Shown: one piece after another, positions 24,601 through 36,600 of the stretch | How the letters are laid out: the number at the start of each line of letters is the position of its first letter | Position numbering within the stretch: the stretch's first letter is position 1 | Source of the DNA: Anniella stebbinsi | Lineage: Eukaryota > Chordata > Lepidosauria > Squamata > Anniellidae | Reading direction: 5' to 3' | DNA: 64,000 nt | NCBI GenBank assembly: GCA_029215795.1 | Contig: JARDYH010000002.1 | Location: 293,043,973-293,107,972, forward strand | Program-made: the position numbers and the translations under genes | Notes under the pieces: generated by a model | Told to the model about the DNA's origin: nothing | Databases searched by the model: none | What the model saw: only the letters and a program-made list of their open reading frames with translations

Positions 24601-27600
24601 TACAATAGGATTAAAAAATGCCAGAATAGTAACTTAGCAAAGACTACTGGATATTGATGGGCAAGAGTTAGGAATGGCATCTAAGGGTCCCTGCTCCCCA
24701 CTGTCGTTGGGGCTGACACTTCATAGCAACAGCAATGGGGCACAATATCTAAAATGGTTATCAATTCCAAAATATAGACGGGCCTTTACGCTAGCCAGAT
24801 TTAATGTGCTACCTTCTAGATTATTGGAGGGTCGATTTGAGAAAATCCAGTGGTGCTATAGATATTGTCCTTGTAATAAATCTGAGGTGGAAACAATAAC
24901 TCACGTTCTGCTACCCTGTGAATACTATTGCCAGGCCAGAGCTGATTTAATTGGGCCCATTATACACTTCTTTGCAGGAAGATCACCTGAACATCTCTCA
25001 AATCTGTTACTACAAGGTTCGTCTAAGACAATAACAGAACAGGTGGCCAAGTTTCTGAATTTGGCAATACAAACAACAGCTTTAATATCAGCCTGATTAT
25101 TTTAGATTATTTTAGAATAAAAGTCTCTGTATTTTTTTTACTTAGAATGTTTTTATATGTATGATTCCCTATGTAGCTAATAATATCTGTGATATCTTTG
25201 GTCTATTGACTGTAATAAAGGAATGAATTGAATTGAACTGTTTGCCCTACTTGAAGGGATGTGTGAGAAGAGAGACCATTTGAGTCCATGTCAAATGGCC
25301 CTGGCAGTTGGAAATTAGAGCCAGCTTGGTGCAGTTACTTTGGGATTAGAACTGGGTTCACATCTCCTCTTTGCCATGAAGCTCACTAGGTGATATGAGC
25401 CACAGTCACATTGCCTTAGCCTAACCAACCTAGTAAAATTATTGCATGGATAACTGGATAAAATGGTTGCTGAAGAAGAAAGAAATGGTTGCTGATTTAT
25501 ATCCACATATCCATCCTGTTCATATTTGAGTTTTCTTCATTTGATACTGTGGGACTTTATGGAGAAAATACATGGCTGGCTGTCACTTGCAAATCATCCC
25601 TACACTGTTTTACATGTAACGCTTACAAAGATTTAAAATGTAAATGTAAAACCTAACAAAGATATTCTAAAGTATCCATAATTTCCAAAACTGTATAAAA
25701 GAATCATAAGGAAGTTCTCCCCAAAAACAGAATGTTGTTTACCTCAGTCATAAAAACTGAGAAAAATGAAGCATGAATTATATCTATAGTTTTCGTAGCT
25801 AAGAAATTTCACATGCACTTTCATTTTCTCACTGTTCGGTCAACTTTTACAAAAATATTTTGCATTTCACAGCTACTGAGGAATTCCCAATAATTAATTG
25901 TCCTTTGGGGACTTCAATTTATTTTAATTAAATTTAATTTCAAACCTAAGATGTTCAAAATGTTTTAAATACTTTGATAGCACAGAATTAAGATTAGGAA
26001 AACCCCTAGCTAGTGTATCAATTATTAAACGGAGAAAAAGATGAAAGTATGTTTAAAATGATGCATATAACATTGTATAACACACTGGTTGAACTTGAAA
26101 GTGATAAGACATTTTAAATGGGTTTAAAATTAATATTTGTGAAATATTAGTACTGCTGTTTAAACTTTAAGTGTTCCAATATTAATATAAAAATGCAGCA
26201 GAAAACTCAAAAGGCTGAACAACAAAATATCAAACTTATATAGACCCACTAGCAGTTACAAGAGGAAAGAGGAAATAAATTATACAAAAATTAAAAGCAA
26301 ATACTCTTTCCCCAGTGACTATTGTGTGCAATAAAAATCCTCTATATGATCCTAGCAATCAAGCTTAGAGCAGATTTTCATGATCACACTCTTCTAGTTA
26401 ACCGCTGCTTGTGTTTTGACATGTTTAACAGTTGGTACAAGCCAAACTCTGATTTGGTCTGCCATGTGCCACAGATAAATGTCACGCTGTACTGTATAGC
26501 ATAAACCACTTTCAGACTTGCTTGCATCCTGAAAAAAAGAATTATTGGAACCGAGTGTAATATCTCTGCACACAGATAACTGAAATAATCTTTGTCACAG
26601 CTACTTTTGAAGAATACCACAATACTGAAATGTGGTGTCACTGTGGTGGGACCTAAAAATGGAAAATCAGCAAATAGCAAGAAGAAATCGGTGGTCCAAT
26701 TAACTCTGCATGGTTGTGACTAAATACCCAATTATTTGTTGGAAAGATTTTGGCCAAAAAAAGCCGCCCACACCAGCTTACAAAGATCAATAATAAGCCA
26801 GTCCCTGCTCTCAGGCTTATGGTTTAAAGACTCAAAAGGAAAAGGGATTGAAAGGGAGGAGGGAAAAGGCAAATGAAGGCACTGGATCTTAGTTAGGGTT
26901 CTTATAAAAACCAGCTAGAGTGGAATGCATACAATTCAAGAAGCGGGAGGAGCCAAAAATTGCTGGTTACTGACAGCAGAGGTGATGGAGCGGCCTCGTT
27001 TCCCTCCCCTCCCTCTGCTGCAGCCTAATGGAATGGAATGGAGGAGTCTGGGAGGAGACGTCAAGAGCACTTGTCCATTAAATGCTCATCTGACTCTGCT
27101 GCTCACTCCCAGCTTCAGAGAAATTTGGAGCAGCCTTTGCCAATGCTGCACCCGCCAGACGTTTTGAACTGCAACTCCAGGGATTCCTGACCATTGAACA
27201 TGCCTGCTAGAGGTGATGGAAGTACAAAACATCTGGAAGGCACTGGGATGGGGAAGGCTGCTCTTGATCAGCGTGGCTAGTTGTCATCGATGGGCATCAT
27301 GTCCATGACGTAGCACAGCTTATTTTAAAAGTCAGGCTAACATAACAGAACCTTTAAGACAGAACAAAAAATAAGCCTCAGTGAATAAAACTGTTTCCCA
27401 CAAGATACACCTCGTAAGTCATAATGCATGTGGTGGGTAATTATTACATCTATTTGTATTTTAAATATTATTTTAATATTTATATGTGAATCACTTAAGA
27501 GATTTATTATATTTAGCGGTATTTAAATACCAGAAATAAATAAATAAAATACCTTCTGATGCATCTTTAAAAACATAAATAAATAAAGCAACTGTGGCTG

Positions 27601-30600
27601 CCTGAAATGGTGAGTAGAGCGCTATCTAACCTTTTCCTAATCATGAACCCCCCTTACCCCAGGCAACAAGATTTTTCTCCTGTGGGAAGGATAGCGTTAA
27701 GCAGCCTATCCTCATTCCAGGTTCCCATGGCTATTTTGGGGATTTCCCTTTAAAAAACAACAACAAAAAAAACAACACACCAGTGGCCAGGAGGAAGAAA
27801 CAAAGAGTTGGCAGTCACATATAGTTTGGCCCTTATAAATATGGCTATTATCAAACTTGATTTGGTACAATTCCCTATGCTGCAGTGTTCCAGAGAAAAC
27901 AAAGCTTGATCAACGCATACATTAGTTACCAATTCAAATATTTATAATGCAAAACAATTTTCACAACAAATAAATGTTTTCACAGAGCTATGGCTCTATT
28001 TGTGAAGGAAGATTATCCTACCAAACAATCTTCCAGCATACCATTTACGATTAAGCCAACTTTTGCATTTCTGATGGCACCTTAAAACATTTTAATTCTC
28101 CTTCCACAAACAACAATTAAAAGCAACTCACTTGACTTCACAGGAATGAATGCTTAGCTCTTTATGCAGGAGCCCACTGGTAAGGTTATACACCAAGACT
28201 GAGCCATTGCTTGTTCCTGCAAAGAGTCATTTGAATATTTGTAACATATATAGACTATTAACATTTTAAATTCAACTTTGGGAAACAAACACAACTGGAT
28301 TTTTCTGCAAAGTTTGCTTTGCTAATTCACACTCAGTTGGTGAACTGGACACTAGCCATGTTTTACATCCAGCTTCCACAATACTAGGGAAAGTCTTGTG
28401 GGTAAGCTAGCTTTTTATTTAACAACTTGCCCAGTTGTTAAGTCGACAAGGGATGAAATGCAGGTGGCTGCATGGAATCCTTCTGTCCTGCTTTTGCCAG
28501 CTCCCTCAATTTACAAGTTGGCCATGAAGGAAAGGGCTTCCAGCCAGCATAGAAATGCAGAAAGCAGGAAGAGGAATGGATTACTCTATTCCTCCACTTG
28601 ATTCTATGACAGCCCTGAAGTAAGGAAAGCTTCTTCTTTACAGACCAGCACAGCTCAGCACACTGGCTGAAGAAGAGGTCACTTGTCCCTCTTCTGCCAG
28701 TCCTCGTGGAAGAAGGCCACGTTCACAAGCTAGCAGTCCGTATTTTCTTGCTGGCTGTGGAGAAAGGGAGTTGCCCTCCTTCACAGTCAGGATAGTGATA
28801 TAGGCTACCAACCTCTCCACAGGACAGTAAGAATTTTTGCAGGCCAGTAACTTTTGCGGGTTTGTTTGCAAGGCTGAGGTAAGCCCCGTAAATATAAAGA
28901 CAGGCGAGCACAAGACATTCCAAGTAGACTGGCCCTGTAATTTCATGTATTTAACCAAAGATCAGTTAGATAATAGATCATGAAAATCACCTCTAATCTC
29001 CAAGGGAGAATCTTAATGGACAACTCATTCAACGAAGTGTATCACAGGAGTGGGACATTTTGGCATACCTTGACTTATTACACAACCAGAATTGCTACAA
29101 TGTCCTAAAGACTTATTTCATACACAAGTGCTTTCCCTTAAAACAGTGAAAACATCACCAGGGCAAGCATGAACTTCAACCTGAGGGATGAGGCATCCTG
29201 GATTAAAAGTGTTACCGTATGTCAGGAGGGGGGAGCCTGTAGCCCTCCAGATGTTGTGAGACTCCATCTCCCATTGGTTCCAGCCAGCATGGCCAATGGA
29301 CAAAGATGCTGGGAGTTAGAGTCCAACAACATCTGGAGGGCCACAGACTCCTCACCCCTTCACGGCAGTGTCTCCTCGGTTACAGAATGCCATCCCCACA
29401 GAGGTTTGCCTGACACTCACTTTAATGCTAGAGAAAGAGCTTTTCATTTTCACAGGCCTTTTCAACTCTTGTGCTTTTAATCTCTGCTATTATGTCATGT
29501 TTTTAATATGGTTAACCCAATGGAACTTGTTAGGCCTCATATGGCTGAAGTCAGGATTGCTTGACTTCAAGGATTTAAAGTTATCACCTTAGCCCTAGCA
29601 CTGTCGTATAGAACGTTGTTTATGTGGATTTCTGTACGTCTCTCAGAGGGAGATCATTATATGGTGACTGATAAATAGAATGAATAAACTTCCGAAAAAA
29701 ATGTGTCAGTATTGAACCTGCAAAAGACCTATTGCACTGCATGAGGTCAAGACAAGCCATGACAAGAGACTGAGCAGACACCATTTGGATTCTACAGAAG
29801 AGCAGGGGACAAGGTCAGCCATCATATATTTAGCTATAAAAACCCTCCAACAATACAGTACAGCTGAAAAATGCAGGGAGGTTCCCCCCCCTTATATTTT
29901 TCCAGATGTTTTTGCTGTCTAAACATGCATAGGCTTGCACCCTAAAACTATTAATTGCTTTGAGCAGCAGATGCTTCACTAAACCTGTTCCAAGAGTGTA
30001 TTCCATTAAAATAATGGAAGACCTTTTTGAGCTGGCTGGTGTTTTGGAGCCAGAGTTAAGCAGATATTTTGCTGGGGTGAGCTTAATTCACTGCATTTTC
30101 AGCATTTTATATTTTAATTAGCTGAAAAATTCATTGTTAGCCACACTACGTCTTTGGTTTAGAATGGGACACAAACCAAAATGGTTTTATATGACATAAG
30201 TATCCAAGAAGAGGAAGAGCTGCAAACAGTTTTGCTTAAGAGGAAAACTTTTCATGTTTAATGACAGCATTTATTCTGAAAAATAATCCAAGGACTAAAG
30301 CAGCTCAGCGACATGCTATTTTGGCGAGAAATAGCCTCCCAAAGGCTGTATACAGTTTACTTCCCACACTTATTATTACAAAGAGTCAAACTATGCTGAA
30401 CTTTACTGTTTAAGGCAACTTACCAACAGCAAGGAGAGGCTGATACTGCTTTATGTTTTTTGTGGTAAGAGGTGGACACATGCGTATAGCAAAGGGAGGC
30501 AAAGGAAGCCCTGAAAGAAGCCCGGTTAGTAGGAACTTTAAATGCACTTCTTGCAAACAGTAACTTCTTAGCTGTTCTTCTGTAGAAAGTGTGCCTTGCC

Positions 30601-33600
30601 CTGTTATATTTTAAGACAAAAAGAAAGGAACATAGATCATGCACACATAATTTGGCAAATTAATGACAGAATTGGAAAAAATCCATCTTTCTAATATAAC
30701 ACTATTGTTTATATAGCATAAACAATAATATTTTATAAGAAAGATGGTAAACTTTATGTATTTAACAATCACTGAGTCAGTTCCAGTAAAAGTGATCACC
30801 TCTTTCATATTGGTATTATCTGAGAACAGCCCTCATTCACTTCAATCAGAACTGTGTAGGATATGTTCTTCTGTTTTCAGAAGCCATAGATTTAAACAAA
30901 AAACAAAAACAAAAAAGAAAGCACAAAACATTTTTTAATTTCCTGTCAATTTACTCTTAAATATACACAATTCCCTCAGATCTTTCAAATCTTTTCCATT
31001 CTGAAGATTCCATTTCTTTGTTGTAAAAGTCTTTGTTGTAAAGACTTTTTTACAAGTCTTTGTTGTAAAAAGACCGCATTCAGAGCAATTAATTATCAAA
31101 GTAAAACATAGAAAAATGACTGCTTAGTAAATTCCAGGGAGGCAGCCTGTTAGTCAGTTGCCATAAAGGGAATGAAGATTCTTGTGACACTTTAAACACA
31201 GGAATACGTTTACGGTGGCGTATCTTTTTGTAGACTGGAGTACACTTTGTCGGATGCAAGTGTTACCTGCTATCCTTGCATTTTACGGCCTTTTGTCCTC
31301 TCTGTTTCCAAATATTTGTACGTGTGCAGGGGCTACATACAAATATGTGCGTAGCCCCTGCACCCTGTGGGTAACATTTCCTACATGTGACCAAATGGCT
31401 CTAGTTCATAAATGCTTCAGTCACAAAAAGGTGCTACAAGAGTCTTTGTTGTTTTGATTGCTTAATAATTGAATAGGTTCTGTTATTACACGGCGAAGAG
31501 TTGCAATATTTAAATTCTGCAGCTATATCTACAGTAGTTACTAAGACAGTTCTTTTAAGAAATCAAGTTGGTTTTAACAGCTACACACATGCCTCAGAAC
31601 AAAGCTTAAAAACATGAATATATTTCACACAATTATGAGGGTTGTATATTGGATTTTACAGTACTTCAGAGCATTAAGGCGTTATCTGCTCAATCACGCT
31701 TCACATTTATATTGAAGTGTTTATGCCAACAGCTGATGCCTTTTAGGTAAAAAGCTGTATATATTATTTTGATATTTTTTTTCTAAAAATCAAAGTTTCA
31801 GTCAAAAAAACCTCCTCATAACAACCTGAGCAAAGTTAATCCAAACATGTAAATCCATTCTCAGAATTTGTTTGAACCAACTGCATACCAGCTATATTCC
31901 ACATTAATCTCTTTAGCAGATTTCAGTCCCTGCCCCACTTACCTATCATATTATCTAATGACAGGTCTGGAAGCTTATTCTGAGATGCTCCAACGGGAAT
32001 TCCACAGAATGAGATGGGTGAATACAAAGGTGATGCACTTGAATTGCTGGAAAGGGAAACAACAATAAGACTTGAGCATGCACTCCAGCATGACATGAGC
32101 TAGGCAGAAAAAGGGTTGGGCCTCTGCAGACAGAAGCAGCTTTGATTCTCAGTGGTTAGGGTCTAAAGGCCGCAGGGAGTAGGCTGAGTTTCTATCCTGA
32201 TTGTATTCCAGAAATGCTGTCTATTTTCCTGACAGATACAGCCACCCACAAAACCAGCTGTGTGCACACATATATTTATACTGCAGCAATGGCAGACACT
32301 GGTCTGGTTTGCACATAATGGTTCAGTTCAGACAACATGTTTCTCAACGGTGGTTTTAGAACTCCATGCATTGCTAACATGTTGTCTGAACTGAGCCAAT
32401 GACAACCCACAATTTTAAGAACATAAGAAGAGCCATGCTGGATCAGACCAAGGACAATCTAGCCTAGCACTGTGTTCACACTGCGGTCAACCAGCTGTTG
32501 ACCAGGGAACCACAATGGCGCAAATATTTTTTAAAAATGTGTTTTGTCATGAACTGGTCTACGCACTAATACACACTGACCCACAGGTCTCCCATATGTG
32601 GTTTGCTTAGCATTATGTGCAAAGCAGGAACTCTGACAAACCAGAGAAATAACCCAAGAACAAATCATGGGTTATTTCTCTGGCTTGTCAGGGGAGAGAC
32701 AAGGTAGAGTTCCTGGCTTCACGCATGGGTTATTCAGCTGCTCCCATTTGCAGTGGGACGAGCCAATACACTGCCTCGTTCATGAGGACTCACTTTTTTT
32801 ATTTTCTTTTTCTTTTACACAAAATAGTGGGTTTTCATTATGTGCAAACTATTTTGGATTTTGCTTTACTAAGATCTCTTTAGATCTTGGGGGGTATACA
32901 ACTGCCTGCACAATTACTTTCTCAGCATGTGAATTGATAAAATATTTATGTGAAAACTGTGTCCAAAACTGCTGCATCGTCCTTATTTGTATATATCAGA
33001 AATATGGCAGCATAATCACTTCTATAGATTCCTTGTGTGTACATTTAGAGAGATAATAAAAATATAAACAGGTTACCTAGTGCGTAGATTTCGGCCTGCA
33101 ATGGTGGACTTCAGCTCCCATATCATCACTCTACCATCACCGATTATGAGAGCTGCAGAATTTTCATTCACTGGACAGCATACCATACTGAATGGGCGAA
33201 CAGTCTTAGTAACCCTGATGGCATCACATTGACTTCGTAAGTCATAGACCAGTTCCTGAATGGGATCAGGGTCTGTGAATGTCAAAATACCAGATATTGG
33301 ATACTCACAGCTATAGCAATCAGTTACTAGAGAGACGGAAGTATGTGAATGCACACTATGTGTCTACAGAGACTAAAGAGATAGGCAGAGATTTAAAATA
33401 TTGTATTTTGGGGGAAATTATCTGCATAATAACTCTACTAAGATGCTATAAATACCAATTTTAGCTGGTAAATTAACAGCCCAAGTTTGATCAATAGTAA
33501 GTGAAAATTCTGGCTATAGTGTTAACTTCATAATTTCAAACACAAGATATCTAGATTCCTAGACATGAGTAGCCCACTCACCTGGATCTTCATTTGATGT

Positions 33601-36600
33601 AACACTTAAACTATGGGCAGATCTGCGAACTCTCAAAGTTATGCAGCCATTTTCATGTAGGCAGAACAATCCATCACGCTGGAAACAAGGGATTACCTAG
33701 ACAAGAAACGTAAGTTAGTTTTCTTCATATTTCTAAAGGAGGCTTGCCTTCAGCACTAATAAACCAATACAACCCCACAAGGATTAAAGAGTGGGAATAG
33801 TTACAGTTGTCTCAAATTAGCTTCAAGTGTGCCTTTATTGAACCATGACTCAGTATGGAGCAGGATGAGGCTCATCTAAAGAACAATATCATTTTATTTA
33901 TTTATTTATGACATTTATATACTGCTGAATATAGTACAATATTAAGATCATGCACAGTCTACTTCAGTTAAAGTCGCAGAGTCCAAAATATTTAATTACA
34001 CACACACACAAATCTCCAGCTATTTTTCTAATCGTTCATATGTTCCTCTTGGTTACAGGGTAGCCTGAGAAGTAGCCTCTGATGTTAGTCACCAAAAAGA
34101 AATTGCTAAAAATCTTAATTATTAATATTAATAAATTAATATTAATAAATAATTTACTGTTTGAATTGACTGTGGTGAGCCTTATTACAATACCAAATTG
34201 AAAATGTGTCAATAGAGTTATTTTATTGGTTCGAATGTAGATTATTTGTTCTTAAGAATGCCAGGTACCCTTTTGTATGTTCAATTAACAGAGATTAAGC
34301 AGAATGATAAAAGGGTGAATATTCTTCTATTGTGGCGGATTTCCATTCCTCTGATGAAGAGGATGGAACCTGGATAATAGCCTTAAAATACCTCCACCAA
34401 CACAACACAGAATTAAAATGCCCAAAATTAAAGTGTGCAAAAGCTTGGCTACATAGATACAGTGAGAAAATTCAGTTCAAGAAAACTGTGTATCATGTGG
34501 GAGGGAACCTCACTTCCTTAAATGATTATTTATGCTTCTATATAATACCTAGGAATTTCTGTTACAGTAGAATGAGCTTCAATACTTTTCAAAAAGTTTT
34601 AAATGTCTGAGGTAAGAATCCCATTAAGGTGACTTTGAGTATAATTTTGTACTTTGTATTGATGAATACCTTCAAAATGCCACCATCTCCACCATGATAA
34701 ATTTATTCTATCCGCATGAGTGAGCATGCTTTATTCTCAAACATTTACAATAGCTGTGATGTTTAGCTTCAGTTCTCAGTGGCTCACATAGATTAATAAC
34801 TCTCATAAGATCAAACAAGCTCAGATAAGGCCTCTCATGTTAAAAAAAGCTGGTGTCACTGATGAAGAAAGCATCTAAACAACTCTAAAATGAGATTTCC
34901 TTTCACCACTGGATTGTTTCCACTTCAGTAATTTTAATAATGCCACAAAATGAGGCAGCTTTAGGGAGCTGAATTAAATAGCATTGTCCATGCCAGGCTC
35001 CAATTTCCTCTCACCTTGTTTATTACTTTCTGCTACAGGTTAACCACAAGAATACCACCATCCCCAAAACACAATAAAAATGCTGCAAGTGCTAGCTGTA
35101 TTTATTTCTTCCATACACTTTTGCCAACTTACCAGCTATTCCCCCATTTCAGGGTCTACAAGCCCTCAACAACTTGCTTGCCTCCAACTGTCAAAATTAT
35201 TTTGGCAAAGTGCTGACAAGGAGGCCAAAGTGACCTCAGGATAAAGCTGTCAGTCGTAATGTTCCTTCAAGTTTATTTTACTTTTTAGCACATATTTTGC
35301 CCTGAAACCTCTGATTTTATACTCCCCACTGACTCACAACTGTTGTCTTGTATGATAATTGCATATGTCCAGTCTATCAACAGAAACATCTGTATTCCAT
35401 AAGGAAAGTGGAGCAAGTGAACTTTAAGCAAGGCTTTAAGTCATGACAAAAGCTTTGGAGGATATGTTGTGAAAGGAAGCTAACTTTATATCTTGCCTTT
35501 CAGCCCCAAACTGGCTTATTTAGCATTGAGAAAAACATATATGCCACAAATACTGTGTGTGTTCCCTCCACCAACCCCACATTGCCCTTAATGTCAAATA
35601 CCTCTTCTACAGCTAAGGACAAATATAGAGCAAAATGGAATTAAACATCTAATTCAAGGTAACATTAAAAGACACATACACATTTGCAAGATGGATTTAT
35701 TACCTGCAGGAAAGGCACTCCTGTTCTTTCGATTGCTATCACACCTACTGTCTGGTTTACTTCAAGGTCAAGAATCAAGATTTCTCTTGGGTAGAGTAAC
35801 AACATGTAGTTTCGTTTGGAAGGCAGGTAGGATAGCTGAAGGCAGTCATTCAATGTTACTGATTCAGCACTAAACACATCACAAATAAGCCCTATTAAAA
35901 TATTTGTAGTTGCGAATGGGCCAGCTTTTTGCAAAGCTGTTCGTGTTCAAATACCCCAAATGGAATCCATGACAAAATTAAACAGCTATGTGTAATGTTT
36001 GTAAACAGCTACTAAGGACATTTTATATTCTTTCCTCTTCAATAATTGATAATGCTATTACAGAAATACTATCTTACCGTATTCGTAAGAATATCAGAAC
36101 CATAACATTGGCAATCAGCTCTTTATGACCTGGTTCACACATAACACCAATTTATGAGTTAAGCATGGACAGGAACAAGGTGCTGCCTCCTGCTCGCTCA
36201 TTACTTCCGCTTTGCATCCATTTACCAAAACAACTCAGGAATGTCCCTTTCTTGGGTTGTTAGTCATGACATCCAAATCTGGCACCCTGGTTTGCTGAAG
36301 ATTAAATAACCCACCAATAACCATGGGTTCAAACACTGGGTTGTTTAATCCTCAACAACTCAGAGTGCCAGGTTCAGACATCATGACTAACAACCCAAGG
36401 ATGGGGCACTCCTGGGTTGTTTTGGAAAGTAGATGTCAAGTGGAAGAGATGAGCATGCGGGAGGCAACGTGTTCATTCTTGGGCCTGGTTTAAATTCCAT
36501 TCATGCACCATGGTTTGCCATGATGTGTGGACTCAGCTGTATTAACAAACCATGATTTGCTAACCACAAACAACCCAGGAGAACCTATGGTTTGTTGTTG

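Larger units (their letters stand above)
17918..28131 (-). other. WDR11 intron 11 (10.2 kb)
   Basis: The longest intron. It holds CR1 remnants, LINE tails, a purine-rich tract (20632-20815), foldback elements (22468-22712, 22751-22870, 23227-23343, 27128-27263), a 1.9-kb LINE copy (23360-25235) and a SINE (25312-25470). The spans 20900-22100 and 25500-27100 show nothing I can name. Confidence 0.8.
30580..31942 (-). other. WDR11 intron 9
   Basis: Contains a triplicated CTTTGTTGTAAA motif (31017-31070), an interspersed repeat (31139-31460) with a strong hairpin at 31324-31363, and AT-rich remainder. No microexon was found. Confidence 0.75.
32047..33076 (-). other. WDR11 intron 8
   Basis: Largely made of nested inverted-repeat elements (32304-32850), with a small interspersed phrase at 32410-32510. 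32850-33076 is AT-rich with nothing recognised. Confidence 0.75.

Noticed and set aside
31247..31290. Candidate microexon in intron 9 (minus strand GACAAAAGG to AGCAG|GTAAC)
   Set aside because: Its 31-nt length breaks the reading phase, the nearby alternative acceptor creates a stop, and it sits in a SINE-like repeat.
34332..34610. 92-codon frame starting MADFHSSDEEDGTW
   Set aside because: No recognisable family, no splice or promoter context, and it lies inside WDR11 intron 6 on the opposite strand.
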